Shown here: positions 34,853 through 43,911 of the stretch, in pieces | Layout of the letters: every line of letters starts with the position of its first letter | How positions within the stretch are numbered: position 1 is the stretch's first letter | DNA from: Pseudomonadaceae bacterium SI-3 | Lineage (GTDB): Bacteria; Pseudomonadota; Gammaproteobacteria; Pseudomonadales; Pseudomonadaceae | NCBI GenBank assembly: GCA_004010935.1 | Contig: CP026511.1 | Coordinates: 1,302,001 to 1,366,000 of the forward strand | Length of the DNA: 64,000 bases | Reading direction: 5' to 3' | Position numbers and translations under genes: made by a program | Notes under the pieces: generated by a model | The model's database searches: none | The model's input: only the letters and a program-made list of their open reading frames with translations | Told to the model about the DNA's origin: nothing

Positions 34853-35977
34853 ATGGAAAAGAAACGCGCGCTGATCACCGGAATTACTGGCCAGGACGGT
34901 TCCTATCTCGCTGAGTTTCTGCTGGAAAAGGGCTACGAGGTACACGGCATCAAACGCCGTGCGTCGTCGTTCAATACGCAGCGGGTCGACCACATCTATC
35001 AGGACCGTCACGTTGAAGACCAGAACTTCGTGCTGCACTACGGCGACCTGACCGATTCGTCGAACCTGACCCGCATCATCCAGGAAGTCCAGCCGGACGA
35101 GGTCTACAACCTCGGTGCGCAATCCCACGTCGCGGTCAGCTTCGAGTCGCCTGAATACACCGCCGATGTCGATGGTATGGGCGCCTTGCGCATCCTTGAA
35201 GCCATTCGCCTGCTGGGCCTGGAAAAGAAGACACGCTTCTACCAGGCCTCGACTTCCGAACTCTATGGCCTGGTCCAGGAAATTCCGCAGAAGGAAACCA
35301 CGCCGTTCTACCCGCGTTCTCCTTATGCGGTGGCCAAGCTCTATGCCTACTGGATCACCGTGAACTACCGCGAAGCCTACGGTATGTACGCCTGCAACGG
35401 GATTCTCTTCAACCACGAGTCGCCACGCCGTGGCGAGACCTTCGTGACGCGCAAGATCACCCGGGGCCTGGCTAACATCGCCCAGGGGCTCGAGACGTGC
35501 CTGCACATGGGCAACCTCGATGCGCTACGCGATTGGGGACATGCCAAAGACTACGTGCGCATGCAGTGGATGATGCTGCAGCAGGATCAGGCCGAAGACT
35601 TCGTCATCGCCACCGGCGTGCAGTACTCGGTGCGTGAGTTCATCAAGTGGTCGGCTGCCGAGCTGGGCGTTGAGCTGCGCTTCGAAGGGAGCGGCATCGA
35701 AGAACGCGCCATCGTTGCCGGTATCGAAGGGGACAAGGCGCCGGCACTGAAGGTCGGTGACGTCGTTGTCCGTATCGATCCGCGCTACTTCCGTCCCGCG
35801 GAAGTGGAAACCCTGCTGGGCGATCCGAGCAATGCCAAGAACAAGCTGGGCTGGACGCCTGAGATCAGCGTGCAGGAAATGTGCGCCGAAATGGTTCGTG
35901 AGGACCTCAAGGTCGCCCAGCGCCATGCCCTGCTCAAAGAGCACGGTTTCGAAATTCCAGTGAGTGTGGAGAACTGA
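34853..35977 (+). CDS. gmd: GDP-mannose 4,6-dehydratase
   Basis: 374-residue SDR-type enzyme that makes GDP-4-keto-6-deoxymannose, the first step to GDP-L-fucose. The cofactor motif is [20 protein letters not shown]; the [13 protein letters not shown] loop binds NADP. The catalytic Ser/Thr-Glu and YxxxK are seen in [10 protein letters not shown] and [29 protein letters not shown] is the GDP-mannose-binding stretch. Length is typical of the family (373 in E. coli). fcl follows after 2 bp, completing the fucose pathway. Confidence 0.96.
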   Translation: MEKKRALITGITGQDGSYLAEFLLEKGYEVHGIKRRASSFNTQRVDHIYQDRHVEDQNFVLHYGDLTDSSNLTRIIQEVQPDEVYNLGAQSHVAVSFESPEYTADVDGMGALRILEAIRLLGLEKKTRFYQASTSELYGLVQEIPQKETTPFYPRSPYAVAKLYAYWITVNYREAYGMYACNGILFNHESPRRGETFVTRKITRGLANIAQGLETCLHMGNLDALRDWGHAKDYVRMQWMMLQQDQAEDFVIATGVQYSVREFIKWSAAELGVELRFEGSGIEERAIVAGIEGDKAPALKVGDVVVRIDPRYFRPAEVETLLGDPSNAKNKLGWTPEISVQEMCAEMVREDLKVAQRHALLKEHGFEIPVSVEN

Positions 35978-35979
35978 AT

Positions 35980-36948
35980 ATGAATCGTGACGCACGTATT
36001 TTCGTTGCGGGACATCGTGGCATGGTGGGTTCTGCGATCGTCCGGCGCTTGCAAGCGCTGGGATACACCAACCTCATCACGCGCGGTCGTGAAGAGCTGG
36101 ATCTGGTCGATCAGGCGGCCGTCAATGCCTTCTTTGCTGAAAACAAAATCGATCAGGTGTACATGGCCTCGGCCAAGGTCGGCGGTATCCACGCCAACAA
36201 CACCTATCCGGCCGAGTTCATCTATCAGAACCTGATGGTCGAGGCGAACATCATCCACGCAGCGCACGTCAACGATGTGAACAAGCTGTTGTTCCTCGGC
36301 TCGTCCTGCATCTATCCAAAGCATGCCGAGCAGCCGATGAAAGAAGAGGCGCTGGTGACCGGCGTGCTCGAGCCGACCAATGAGCCTTACGCGGTTGCGA
36401 AAATCGCCGGCATCAAGCTCTGTGAAAGCTACAACCGCCAGTATGGACGGGACTATCGCAGCGTCATGCCGACCAATCTCTACGGTCCCAACGACAACTT
36501 CCATCCGGAAAACAGCCACGTGGTGCCAGCGCTGCTCAAGCGCTTTCACGAAGCGACCCAGCGTGGCGACAACGAAGTGGTGATCTGGGGCAGTGGCAAG
36601 CCTCAGCGTGAATTTCTCCATGTCGACGACATGGCCGCCGCCAGCGTGCACGTGATGGAACTGGACGACGAAACCTACCAGGCCCACACCCAGCCGATGC
36701 TTTCGCACATCAACGTCGGTACTGGCGTGGACTGCAGCATTCGCGAACTGGCGGAAACCATTGCGCGGGTCACTGAATACCAGGGTGAGTTGAAGTTCGA
36801 CAGCAGCAAGCCGGATGGCACGCCGCGCAAGCTGATGGATGTCTCGCGCCTCAAGGCACTGGGCTGGCAGTCGAGCATCAGCCTGGAAGATGGTCTGCGC
36901 GACGCCTATCGCTGGTTCGTCGAAAACCAGCACCAGGCGCGTCACTGA
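35980..36948 (+). CDS. fcl: GDP-L-fucose synthase
   Basis: 322-residue bifunctional epimerase/reductase (also called WcaG) converting GDP-4-keto-6-deoxymannose to GDP-L-fucose. The NADP motif is [32 protein letters not shown] contains the catalytic Ser/Cys region, and [19 protein letters not shown] the YxxxK pair. [18 protein letters not shown] binds substrate. It directly follows gmd. The presence of both genes makes L-fucose a predicted sugar of the polymer. Confidence 0.95.
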   Translation: MNRDARIFVAGHRGMVGSAIVRRLQALGYTNLITRGREELDLVDQAAVNAFFAENKIDQVYMASAKVGGIHANNTYPAEFIYQNLMVEANIIHAAHVNDVNKLLFLGSSCIYPKHAEQPMKEEALVTGVLEPTNEPYAVAKIAGIKLCESYNRQYGRDYRSVMPTNLYGPNDNFHPENSHVVPALLKRFHEATQRGDNEVVIWGSGKPQREFLHVDDMAAASVHVMELDDETYQAHTQPMLSHINVGTGVDCSIRELAETIARVTEYQGELKFDSSKPDGTPRKLMDVSRLKALGWQSSISLEDGLRDAYRWFVENQHQARH

Positions 36949-37122
36949 CCGAAAAGAGTAGCCGCCAGGGATGCATCTTGCGGCCGCGGACCTTTCTTCC
37001 GCTGCTGTTGTCCATCCATGGCGCACGTTTTCCTCGCCGCAGTGGGCCGCCTCATCCAAGTCATCAGGATGGGCTGCTCGGTTCTATGTTTCGCCACGTC
37101 AATCGGATACTGGAGAGAGCGC

Positions 37123-38406
37123 TTGTTAAGGAAAGTTCTGGCGTACAAGAATCTGTTGTTCATCCTGTTACTGCTGAACTCGACCTGCTTCTTCCTGACG
37201 GATGACAAACGGGCCGGGATCGCGTACTTCCAAGAGCTGTTCTTGCTGCTGGTGGTGGCGGCAACGGCCTGTCTGTTCGTGGCGTGGAAATGGGTCTATC
37301 AGTCCAAGACGAGCCTGTGGATCATTTTCATGGGCTGCCTGTTACCAGTGATCTCGGCGGTACTCGCCAACCTGAACTTCGGTCAGCCGCTAGCGTATGG
37401 CTTGCTGGAAGAACGTCGTTTCTTCCAGTACCTGGTGTTCTTCCCGACGCTGTTCTTGTTGGTCAAGGCATCTCCCACCCAGGAAGAGCTGGCGAAGTAC
37501 TTTCTCTATGTCGCACTGTTTTGCGCGACGCTGGGCTTTGCCTACTACTTGGGGATCATTCCCCAGAACCAGGTTGCCTCGTTCACCGTCGATGACTGGA
37601 CGCAGTATGAAGACCTGCTGCGCCCGAACCGCTTTCGTATCGGCTCGCCGTTCGTGACCGTTGCCGTGTTCATGGTGATGTACAGCATGAAGGACCGCGT
37701 CACTCTTGGGCGGCTGGCCATTCTTCTCTATTTCGTCGCCTACCTTTGGTTGGTCATGCAAACACGCCAGACCATGCTGGTCTGGGCGCTGGCCGGGGTA
37801 TGGATTTTCCGCAAGCGTATCGACTCGTTAATGAAGCTGAGTGCGCTGGGTGTGATGGTTCTGGTGGTGTCGTATCTGCTGGTTCCGGAGTTTTATCACG
37901 AGCAGTTCGCACGCTTCGACGCCTTGCTGTTCGATGCGACATCCGGACCTGGGGTGCGCGACACGACTGTTTCGGTGATTCTCGACGCCATTAGCGCCAA
38001 CAATTATTTCGGTATGGGCGCGCTGTCCCTGCAATGGAATGGCGGGTTCTCAAGGATCTATAACTCGCACTTCTATCTGGCGGATGTCGGAATATTCGGC
38101 GTCTATCACCGCTACGGTTTCCTGACGCCAGTCGTAGTCCTGATGTTCTATGGCGGCTTTATCTGGGTCATGCGCCAGTGTTCGGACAAGGGCAACCTTC
38201 TTGCCGCATTACAGCTTTCGTTCGTGGTGAGCATGCTGAATATCACGCTGTCCAACGCGCTGACGTTCTCGGGCGACGTGTATGGAATGGCGGCTGCGTT
38301 CTTCCTCTATTACGCCAAGTTACAGATGGCGGATGCTCCTCTCAATGCAAATCTAGAACAGGTGAATTATGGTCAGTTTCAGTATCGTAACTATAAACTG
38401 GAATAA
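37123..38406 (+). CDS. Probable Wzy-type polysaccharide polymerase
   Basis: 427-residue integral membrane protein with about ten or more helices and a large periplasmic loop rich in aromatic and charged residues (VPEFYHEQFARFDALLFD, then SGPGVRDTTVSVILDAI). This is the O-antigen ligase/polymerase layout expected for Wzy, which links flipped repeat units. Wzy proteins are poorly conserved, so the call rests on topology and on its place between fcl and glycosyltransferases. I favour TTG 37123 as the start (GGAGAG 5 nt upstream). In-frame ATGs at 37072 and 37018 lack RBSs. The 3' end overlaps the next gene by 38 nt. Confidence 0.72.
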   Translation: MLRKVLAYKNLLFILLLLNSTCFFLTDDKRAGIAYFQELFLLLVVAATACLFVAWKWVYQSKTSLWIIFMGCLLPVISAVLANLNFGQPLAYGLLEERRFFQYLVFFPTLFLLVKASPTQEELAKYFLYVALFCATLGFAYYLGIIPQNQVASFTVDDWTQYEDLLRPNRFRIGSPFVTVAVFMVMYSMKDRVTLGRLAILLYFVAYLWLVMQTRQTMLVWALAGVWIFRKRIDSLMKLSALGVMVLVVSYLLVPEFYHEQFARFDALLFDATSGPGVRDTTVSVILDAISANNYFGMGALSLQWNGGFSRIYNSHFYLADVGIFGVYHRYGFLTPVVVLMFYGGFIWVMRQCSDKGNLLAALQLSFVVSMLNITLSNALTFSGDVYGMAAAFFLYYAKLQMADAPLNANLEQVNYGQFQYRNYKLE

Positions 38407-39133
38407 TTTTGATGGCCTGAAGGAAACCTATCGGAGCCTGGCCAGCCAGACTTACCGGAACTTTCGCTGGATCGTGATTGACGGTGCGTCAAAAGATGGT
38501 AGTGGCGAGTGGCTGCGAAGCCTGGATGACAGTCAGGCAGAAATCACAATAGAGCCGGACAAAGGCATCTACGATGCAATGGAAAAAGGGCGTCAAAGAG
38601 CCGTTGAGACCCCCGGCTATACCCTGTTTCTAAACAGTGGCGATTCCTTTGCTGATCCGAATGTACTTGAGCGGATCAATGAAGAATTAACGAAAGCCAC
38701 CGTCGAACCAAAATTCATTTACGGCGATTTTTATCGCAAAGAAGCTAGCGGCGAGTTGAAGCGTACCGCCGCTCGGCCCATTGATCGCGCACCGCTTGGT
38801 TTGCCGGCTAGCCATCAAACGATGTACTTCGAGAACGAGCGGCTGCAGCGGTTCAAGTTCCGGTTGGATTACAAGTTGTCGGCCGATTACTGCTTGCTGC
38901 TCGAATTTCTCCAAGGACTGGACCTGCAAGCTGAAGTTCTTCAGTTGCCTTTCCCGCTGTGCATTTTCGATACAACCGGTGTTTCACATAAACGACGCTT
39001 CGAGGCGATTCGTGAAGACATGGATATCAGGCAGCGCTTTCTGAATTTTTCCAAACCTAATGCGTTAGCGCTCTATGCGCTGCATTACGTGCATACGCAT
39101 TCCAAGCAATTGCGCGCCTCGTTGGGGCGCTGA
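38369..39133 (+). CDS. GT2 family glycosyltransferase, WcaE-like
   Basis: 254-residue GT-A fold transferase. N-terminal SIVTINWNNFDGLKETYRSL and IDGASKDGSGEWL form the nucleotide-sugar site. EPDKGIYDAMEKGRQRA and FLNSGDSF contain the acidic donor motif, all as in colanic-acid WcaE and related enzymes. It starts inside the end of wzy with AGGTG before ATG 38369, a 38-nt overlap in another frame. It is cytosolic and acts on the lipid-linked repeat unit; the sugar is unknown. Confidence 0.9.
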   Translation: MVSFSIVTINWNNFDGLKETYRSLASQTYRNFRWIVIDGASKDGSGEWLRSLDDSQAEITIEPDKGIYDAMEKGRQRAVETPGYTLFLNSGDSFADPNVLERINEELTKATVEPKFIYGDFYRKEASGELKRTAARPIDRAPLGLPASHQTMYFENERLQRFKFRLDYKLSADYCLLLEFLQGLDLQAEVLQLPFPLCIFDTTGVSHKRRFEAIREDMDIRQRFLNFSKPNALALYALHYVHTHSKQLRASLGR

Positions 39134-39196
39134 GCAACAGGTAACCGACCTAAGAAAAATGGACTGTCAAAAGAACAGGGTGCAGGAGAGAGTTCG

Positions 39197-40177
39197 ATGA
39201 ATTACCGAAGCCTGAATGATCTGTCGCGGCTGAGTACAGAATGTGCCGGCAAGATTCCCAACGATGTCGATCTGGTTGTCGGCATACCAAGAAGTGGGAT
39301 GTTGGTCGCCAGCATCATTGCGCTGAAACAGAATCTTCCGTTGACGGATCTCTACTCATTCCTGCGCAACGACGACCTGAAGAAGGGCAGTACCCGCACC
39401 TACAAGCACGCTGAACTGGTCAAACCAAGGGAGGCGAAAAAGATTCTGCTGGTTGACGACAGTATTTCTTCGGCCAAGTCGATGCGTGCCGCGGAAGAAC
39501 AGGTTCGTGCGAGCTATGACGGCCAGGTGGTGACCATGGCGGTATTTGCCGAGAAACATAATCGGCACCATGTTGACTTTCATCTCGAGCTCGTCGAACA
39601 GCCTCGGGTCTTCGAATGGAACGTCATGCACCATCCTTACCTGGCGCAAGCGTGCCTGGATATCGACGGTGTGCTCTGTGTCGACCCGACCAACGAAGAG
39701 AACGACGACGGGCCGAACTACCGGGAATTTCTCAGCTGCACGCGCCCTTTGTTCATTCCCTCGGTCAAGGTCGCGCACTTGGTGACCAGCCGGCTGGAGA
39801 AGTATCGCGCCGAAACGGAAGAATGGCTGGAACGCAACGGCGTGCAGTACGGAACGCTGCACATGCTGGATCTGCCTACCGCCGAAGAACGCCGGCGCTT
39901 GAACATCCATCACAAGTTCAAGGCGGAAGTGTATGCCAATCAACCGCTGACACGGCTGTTCGTCGAAAGCGAAGTTAGGCAGGCGGTCGAGATCATGAAG
40001 CTCAGCCGCAAGCCGGTCTACTGCATTGAGACCAATGAGATGTATGTGCCTGGGCAGGTCTATAACCTCAAGGCCAATACGCTACGGAAAACTCACAGTC
40101 TCAAAGCGAAACTGATTGGGAAGGCCAAGTCGATATTGAGCAGGTGGGCGCCCGTAGCGCCATCATCGAAGAGTTGA
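39197..40177 (+). CDS. Phosphoribosyltransferase-HAD fusion protein of the polysaccharide locus
   Basis: 326-residue two-domain protein. Residues about 1-135 are a type I PRTase: DLVVGIPRSGMLVASIIALK (25-44) and the PRPP-binding loop ILLVDDSISSAKS (83-95). Residues about 148-290 look like a HAD phosphatase: motif I CLDIDGVLCVDP (153-164, nucleophile Asp155, acid Asp157), motif II HLVTSRLEKYR around Thr197, and candidate Lys at 240/242. It is the last forward gene before the GH5 gene, with AGGAGAG 6 nt before ATG 39197. Nucleotide salvage is an unlikely job here. The pairing recalls two-step ribofuranosylation (phosphoribosyl transfer, then dephosphorylation), which is inference. I know no assigned function. 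Confidence 0.8.
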   Translation: MNYRSLNDLSRLSTECAGKIPNDVDLVVGIPRSGMLVASIIALKQNLPLTDLYSFLRNDDLKKGSTRTYKHAELVKPREAKKILLVDDSISSAKSMRAAEEQVRASYDGQVVTMAVFAEKHNRHHVDFHLELVEQPRVFEWNVMHHPYLAQACLDIDGVLCVDPTNEENDDGPNYREFLSCTRPLFIPSVKVAHLVTSRLEKYRAETEEWLERNGVQYGTLHMLDLPTAEERRRLNIHHKFKAEVYANQPLTRLFVESEVRQAVEIMKLSRKPVYCIETNEMYVPGQVYNLKANTLRKTHSLKAKLIGKAKSILSRWAPVAPSSKS

Positions 40178-40182
40178 AGGCG

Positions 40183-40217
40183 AGGTTGGTTGTGTATCCA
40201 TGATGTGCAACCAACCT
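40183..40217. terminator. Hairpin between convergent genes
   Basis: Perfect stem AGGTTGGTTG (40183-40192) / CAACCAACCT (40208-40217) with a 15-nt loop, between the PRTase-HAD gene and the GH5 gene that meet here. There is no T run, so termination strength is uncertain. Confidence 0.55.
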
Positions 40218-40236
40218 GCCGTCCGCGTGAATACAG

Positions 40237-41286
40237 TCAGTGGTTAGGCCCGATGCGAGTGCATTCGCCCTGACCGACGTATTTGCTGAGTACATCCCAC
40301 TGGGGGCGGTCTCGGCCGTCCTTGGTGGGTTCGACGGATAGTTTGTATTTGCCCCAGGAAGAGCCCGCCGCCCAGTAGGTGATCGGGATGCAATGCTCTT
40401 GCAGATAAGCCAGCAAGTTATCCATGGCTTCGAGGTAGCGAGGTTCATCGGCGGGAATGCCGAACTCGCCGATATGGCCTTGTTTGTCGTGCTCGATCAG
40501 CCAGTCGATAAAGGGTTTGACTCGCTTGACGCCTAGCATGGTGTCGAAGTTTTTCTCCAGCGGCTCCTTGTAATGTCCGCTGCCGTGTTTATCGATGTAC
40601 AGATGAGCTGAAAATATCAACTTGTCGGAGGGGTCTTTCAGTTGCAACAACGGATCATTGAATTTCGGCCAACGATAACTGCTAGACCAGAAGTTGCCCT
40701 CTATAAGCAGGGGCCGCTTCTGGTCATGTTTTCTGATGGCGTCGATACCGGCCTGAGCGGCGGCCGGCCAGTATTCATCGGCGCCATGTGGCTCGTTCAT
40801 GATGTCGTAGGCATAAAGACCTTTTTCATCTTTCCAACGCTTGGCCACACGTTCGAGCAGATCGGCATACGCCGATATCGGCACGGCCTCGGTGCCGATT
40901 ATCTGCTTGCGATAACGGGCATAGTTATGGATATCGAGGATGACGCGCATGTCGTATTGAGCGGCCTGTTGCAGAGTCTGGTCGATCAGTTCCGCGTAGT
41001 CCTCGTCAAGTTCGGCGTTCAACGCTGGTTGCAGGCGCTCCCACATAATGGGGAAGCGGATGGTCTCGATACCCTTGGCTTTCCACTGGGCAAGGTAGCC
41101 GGGCGCAGGGAAGAAATAATTTGTTTTATATTTTCCGGGGATGACATTACCGGAAAATGCGGCTCCGCCAATATTCAATCCAATCAGATCGATATTTTCT
41201 GCGTAGCCAACGGCACTCGAGAGGGCAAGCGTGAGTCCGAGGAGTATTCCTTTTGACCGGTCCGAAGCGCTGCGTGTCCTTAACAT
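40237..41286 (-). CDS. Secreted GH5 family glycoside hydrolase
   Basis: 349-residue exported enzyme; the signal peptide is about 1-29 (ILLGLTLALSSAVGYA). TIM-barrel cellulase-type domain: GLNIGGAAFSG, FPIMWERLQP, VILDIHNYARY, acid/base Glu165 in DIMNEPHG, His/Tyr in SAHLYID, nucleophile Glu274 in IGEFGIP, and Trp in ITYWAAGSSWG. GH5 enzymes cut beta-glucans or mannans. It lies on the opposite strand inside the polysaccharide locus, so it is probably separately expressed and may trim or release the polymer. It is homologous to the catalytic domain at 45215, and both end in a Cys-x-x-IGP motif. Confidence 0.9.
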   Translation of the reverse strand: MLRTRSASDRSKGILLGLTLALSSAVGYAENIDLIGLNIGGAAFSGNVIPGKYKTNYFFPAPGYLAQWKAKGIETIRFPIMWERLQPALNAELDEDYAELIDQTLQQAAQYDMRVILDIHNYARYRKQIIGTEAVPISAYADLLERVAKRWKDEKGLYAYDIMNEPHGADEYWPAAAQAGIDAIRKHDQKRPLLIEGNFWSSSYRWPKFNDPLLQLKDPSDKLIFSAHLYIDKHGSGHYKEPLEKNFDTMLGVKRVKPFIDWLIEHDKQGHIGEFGIPADEPRYLEAMDNLLAYLQEHCIPITYWAAGSSWGKYKLSVEPTKDGRDRPQWDVLSKYVGQGECTRIGPNH

Positions 41287-41467
41287 CTCACTACCTCATT
41301 CTGCTCTTTGGGACGATACCGCGGCTGCGGTTGCTTCGTTTGTCCGGTGACGGCAGGCATTGTTCATTTTTGACAGGCGAATCTTTCCGCCTGGCGGCGC
41401 ACGACCACCAAGATTGCTGTCGGACGCCAACAACTTTTTTCACGGGTTACAGACAGAGAATCTATTT

Positions 41468-42262
41468 ATGAAAAATCCCCTCACCAAAAGGATGGATCCT
41501 TTGATAGGGAAGCTGAAACTATTGGAAGAAGCCGATACAGGTCCTTTCATCTCTGAACTGAAAAAGCGTGACTCACCGACGATTCTTGGCTTTCTCAATC
41601 AGCACGGCTACAACATTGCGCAGCGTCAGCCGGCGGTGTTGGATAGCTTTCTGCAGGTCAACTACCTCCTGCGCGACGGGATCGGCATCAAGATGGCCTG
41701 CTCATTCAATGGGCGCGATCCCAAGGCCAACCTCAACGGGTCAGACTTCATTCCTGAGCTGATCGAGGATCTGGTAGGCGAGTCCAAAGACCGCTACGAG
41801 CTGTTTGCCATGGGCACCCGTGAACCCTGGCTCAGCGAGGGTGCGCGCAATCTGTTCGGAAACAGGCATTTCCATGCCATCGATGGCTTCAAGGCGCCCG
41901 AGGATTATCTGGCGTTCTACCAGAAGCACCACGTGCCTGGTCGCTATCCAATCATCGTGCTGGCCATGGGGATGCCCAAGCAGGAGCGCGTTGCGCTGCA
42001 CCTGCAGAAGGCCATGGATACCCGTGCGCTGCTGATTTGCGGCGGCGCCATTCTGGACTTTTCGGCACAGCGTTTTCCCCGTGCCCCCGTTGTCTTTCGC
42101 CGCCTGGGGTTGGAGTGGGCGTTCCGCATGCTCATCGAGCCGCGCCGGCTGTTCAAGCGTTATGCCATCGGTATACCCGTCTTCTTCTATTACCTGTCGC
42201 GTAACGCACTCTCCAGTGCTCGCCGTGTAGACGACTGGAACGCGCTCAAGCGCGAGCCCTGA
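41468..42262 (+). CDS. WecG/TagA family glycosyltransferase (second copy)
   Basis: 264-residue paralogue of the gene at 236. The first 60 residues are charged (MDPLIGKLKLLEEADTGPF). The WecG core follows: FLNQHGYNIAQRQP, FAMGTREPWLSEGA, the catalytic-region motif VLAMGMPKQERVAL, CGGAILDFSAQRFPRAP, and the membrane-associating end GLEWAFRMLIEPRRLFKRY. The N-terminal acceptor-recognition region differs from the first copy (NQHGYN in place of the TPNVNHV motif), so substrates may differ. The start is ATG 41468 with GAGA upstream; ATG 41492 is an alternative. It probably has its own promoter after the divergent GH5 gene. Confidence 0.87.
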   Translation: MKNPLTKRMDPLIGKLKLLEEADTGPFISELKKRDSPTILGFLNQHGYNIAQRQPAVLDSFLQVNYLLRDGIGIKMACSFNGRDPKANLNGSDFIPELIEDLVGESKDRYELFAMGTREPWLSEGARNLFGNRHFHAIDGFKAPEDYLAFYQKHHVPGRYPIIVLAMGMPKQERVALHLQKAMDTRALLICGGAILDFSAQRFPRAPVVFRRLGLEWAFRMLIEPRRLFKRYAIGIPVFFYYLSRNALSSARRVDDWNALKREP

Positions 42263-42323
42263 GCCATCCCCGCTGTCTGTCGTATGGCCATGGAAGGTTG
42301 CGGCAGAAAGGCGGTGATGACGG

Positions 42324-43628
42324 CTATCGTGGAATCACACGTAACGACATCAGCAAGCTGAACAGGTAATGCGCCGAGAGCGTGATGGCGTAAACCAGCA
42401 AAACTGAAGTAATCGGCAACTCAAGCAGGTGACCGCTGGCGAAGCAGGCGAGGGTGAGCACGGCCCGTTGTATGTTCAATGCCAAGAGCAGCCGCTGCCC
42501 CTGGAAGACCGAAAGCAGATGCGAAGCGGGCGCATGCATGAATTGGAACAGCAGATAAATCGCCAATAACGACGCCATCTCGCCCGCCATCGTCCATTCA
42601 GTGCCAAACGCCAACGCAAATATTCGCTCGCCGAAGAGCAGCAGTACTAGCGTCGGCGCCAGCGCGAGCGCCAGCAACCGCTTGATCACCGAATAGGTCA
42701 GCGTGCGGATTTCCGCGGGGCGCTTACGTCCAATCGTAGCGATTTCAGCGTAATACGCCTTGCTGGTCGAATGCCCGAGCAGATTCATCGGTAAAGCCAG
42801 CGTCATCATGGCCAGCCCGAGTTGACCCGTCGTTTGCGGGTCGTAGAGGGCCGCGGTCAGCAGCAAAGGCGCCTGGCTGGAGACAATCTGCAGCAACTGT
42901 GAAGGCAGGCGGTAGGTCGGAAAGCTTCGATAGTGCCGCATTAGCCGCCAGGCCCGTAACAGGGTGACCTGGCGCCAGTAGCGCTTCATATCCGCCTCGA
43001 ACAACCGTATTAGCCTGATTGTCCCCGCGCCAGCCCCTAACACCTGGCCAGCCAGCAGCCCGACCGGCTTCAAACCCAGCAGTCCCAGCGCCACCTTGGC
43101 AATCGAACCCACAGCGCTCTGCTGCAGCTGGGTGCGTGCGATGGCTGGATAGGCGCGTCGGCGTACGGCCCAGATCAACAGCACCTCATAGAGACCCGCG
43201 CTCGTCAGTGCGACCCCTAGCATCCAGCGATACGGCATCAGCGCTTCCATCGAGACCAAGGTCAGCAAAGCGGGGCCAGCAAGCCACAACAGAATGCTCA
43301 CAATTACGGTTGTCGCGGCAACGAAGACCGCGGACAGGACCATCAGCGTCATCGCAGTACCGTCCCTGCTGGGCAGCGGAACCGCGAGTTCGTAGCGCAG
43401 CGTCATCATGGGGGTAAGAATCAGCAGCAGCGCGGTAAAGACCGACAGGACAGCAAAATGCTCGGGGCTGTAGATGCGAGTGAGGAGCGGGATGGATGCG
43501 AGGCCAACAACCCGGGCCAAGCCGTTGCCGACGGCCAGAGTCGCCATGCCCTTGAATACCTTGGCGGAGGCGTTTCCGCCCAGTTGCTGCCGCGCTGCAA
43601 GCAGTTTGCCCATAAGGACGCTATGCAC
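42324..43628 (-). CDS. Wzx-type flippase (second copy)
   Basis: 434-residue membrane protein of the polysaccharide flippase superfamily with about 12 helices (VGLASIPLLTRIYSPEHFAVLSV near the N-terminus, PMNLLGHSTSKAYYAEIA in the middle). It is convergent with the WecG copy. The start is GTG 43628: AAGGGAG lies just upstream. An ATG at 43613 would be five codons shorter and has no RBS; the frame is open to 43691. Its lipid-linked substrate is unknown. A second flippase beside a complete Wzx/Wzy set suggests a separate or modified glycan. Confidence 0.85.
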   Translation of the reverse strand: MHSVLMGKLLAARQQLGGNASAKVFKGMATLAVGNGLARVVGLASIPLLTRIYSPEHFAVLSVFTALLLILTPMMTLRYELAVPLPSRDGTAMTLMVLSAVFVAATTVIVSILLWLAGPALLTLVSMEALMPYRWMLGVALTSAGLYEVLLIWAVRRRAYPAIARTQLQQSAVGSIAKVALGLLGLKPVGLLAGQVLGAGAGTIRLIRLFEADMKRYWRQVTLLRAWRLMRHYRSFPTYRLPSQLLQIVSSQAPLLLTAALYDPQTTGQLGLAMMTLALPMNLLGHSTSKAYYAEIATIGRKRPAEIRTLTYSVIKRLLALALAPTLVLLLFGERIFALAFGTEWTMAGEMASLLAIYLLFQFMHAPASHLLSVFQGQRLLLALNIQRAVLTLACFASGHLLELPITSVLLVYAITLSAHYLFSLLMSLRVIPR

Positions 43629-43911
43629 TTGAACTCCCTTCCCTGTGGGCGAGTCGCCTGGGCGGCACGCGTGGTCCCTACGGAGCACCATTCTTAGAGC
43701 CGATCATGCCGCGTGATGCTTGAAGTGCATCCGGCAATAAGAAGCTGCTCCCCTGAAAAAGTTTCTGCGGCGGGTAGGCAGTTTTGTCGCACCGACGGTA
43801 TCGACGCGTTCTGATCAGCGCCGAAGGTCTTTTCGCATGGGGAGCTGATAGATACGGTCGGAGCATCTGTAGGCACGCCACGTCCTGCTTGCTCTTGCAA
43901 TGGCATAGGCG

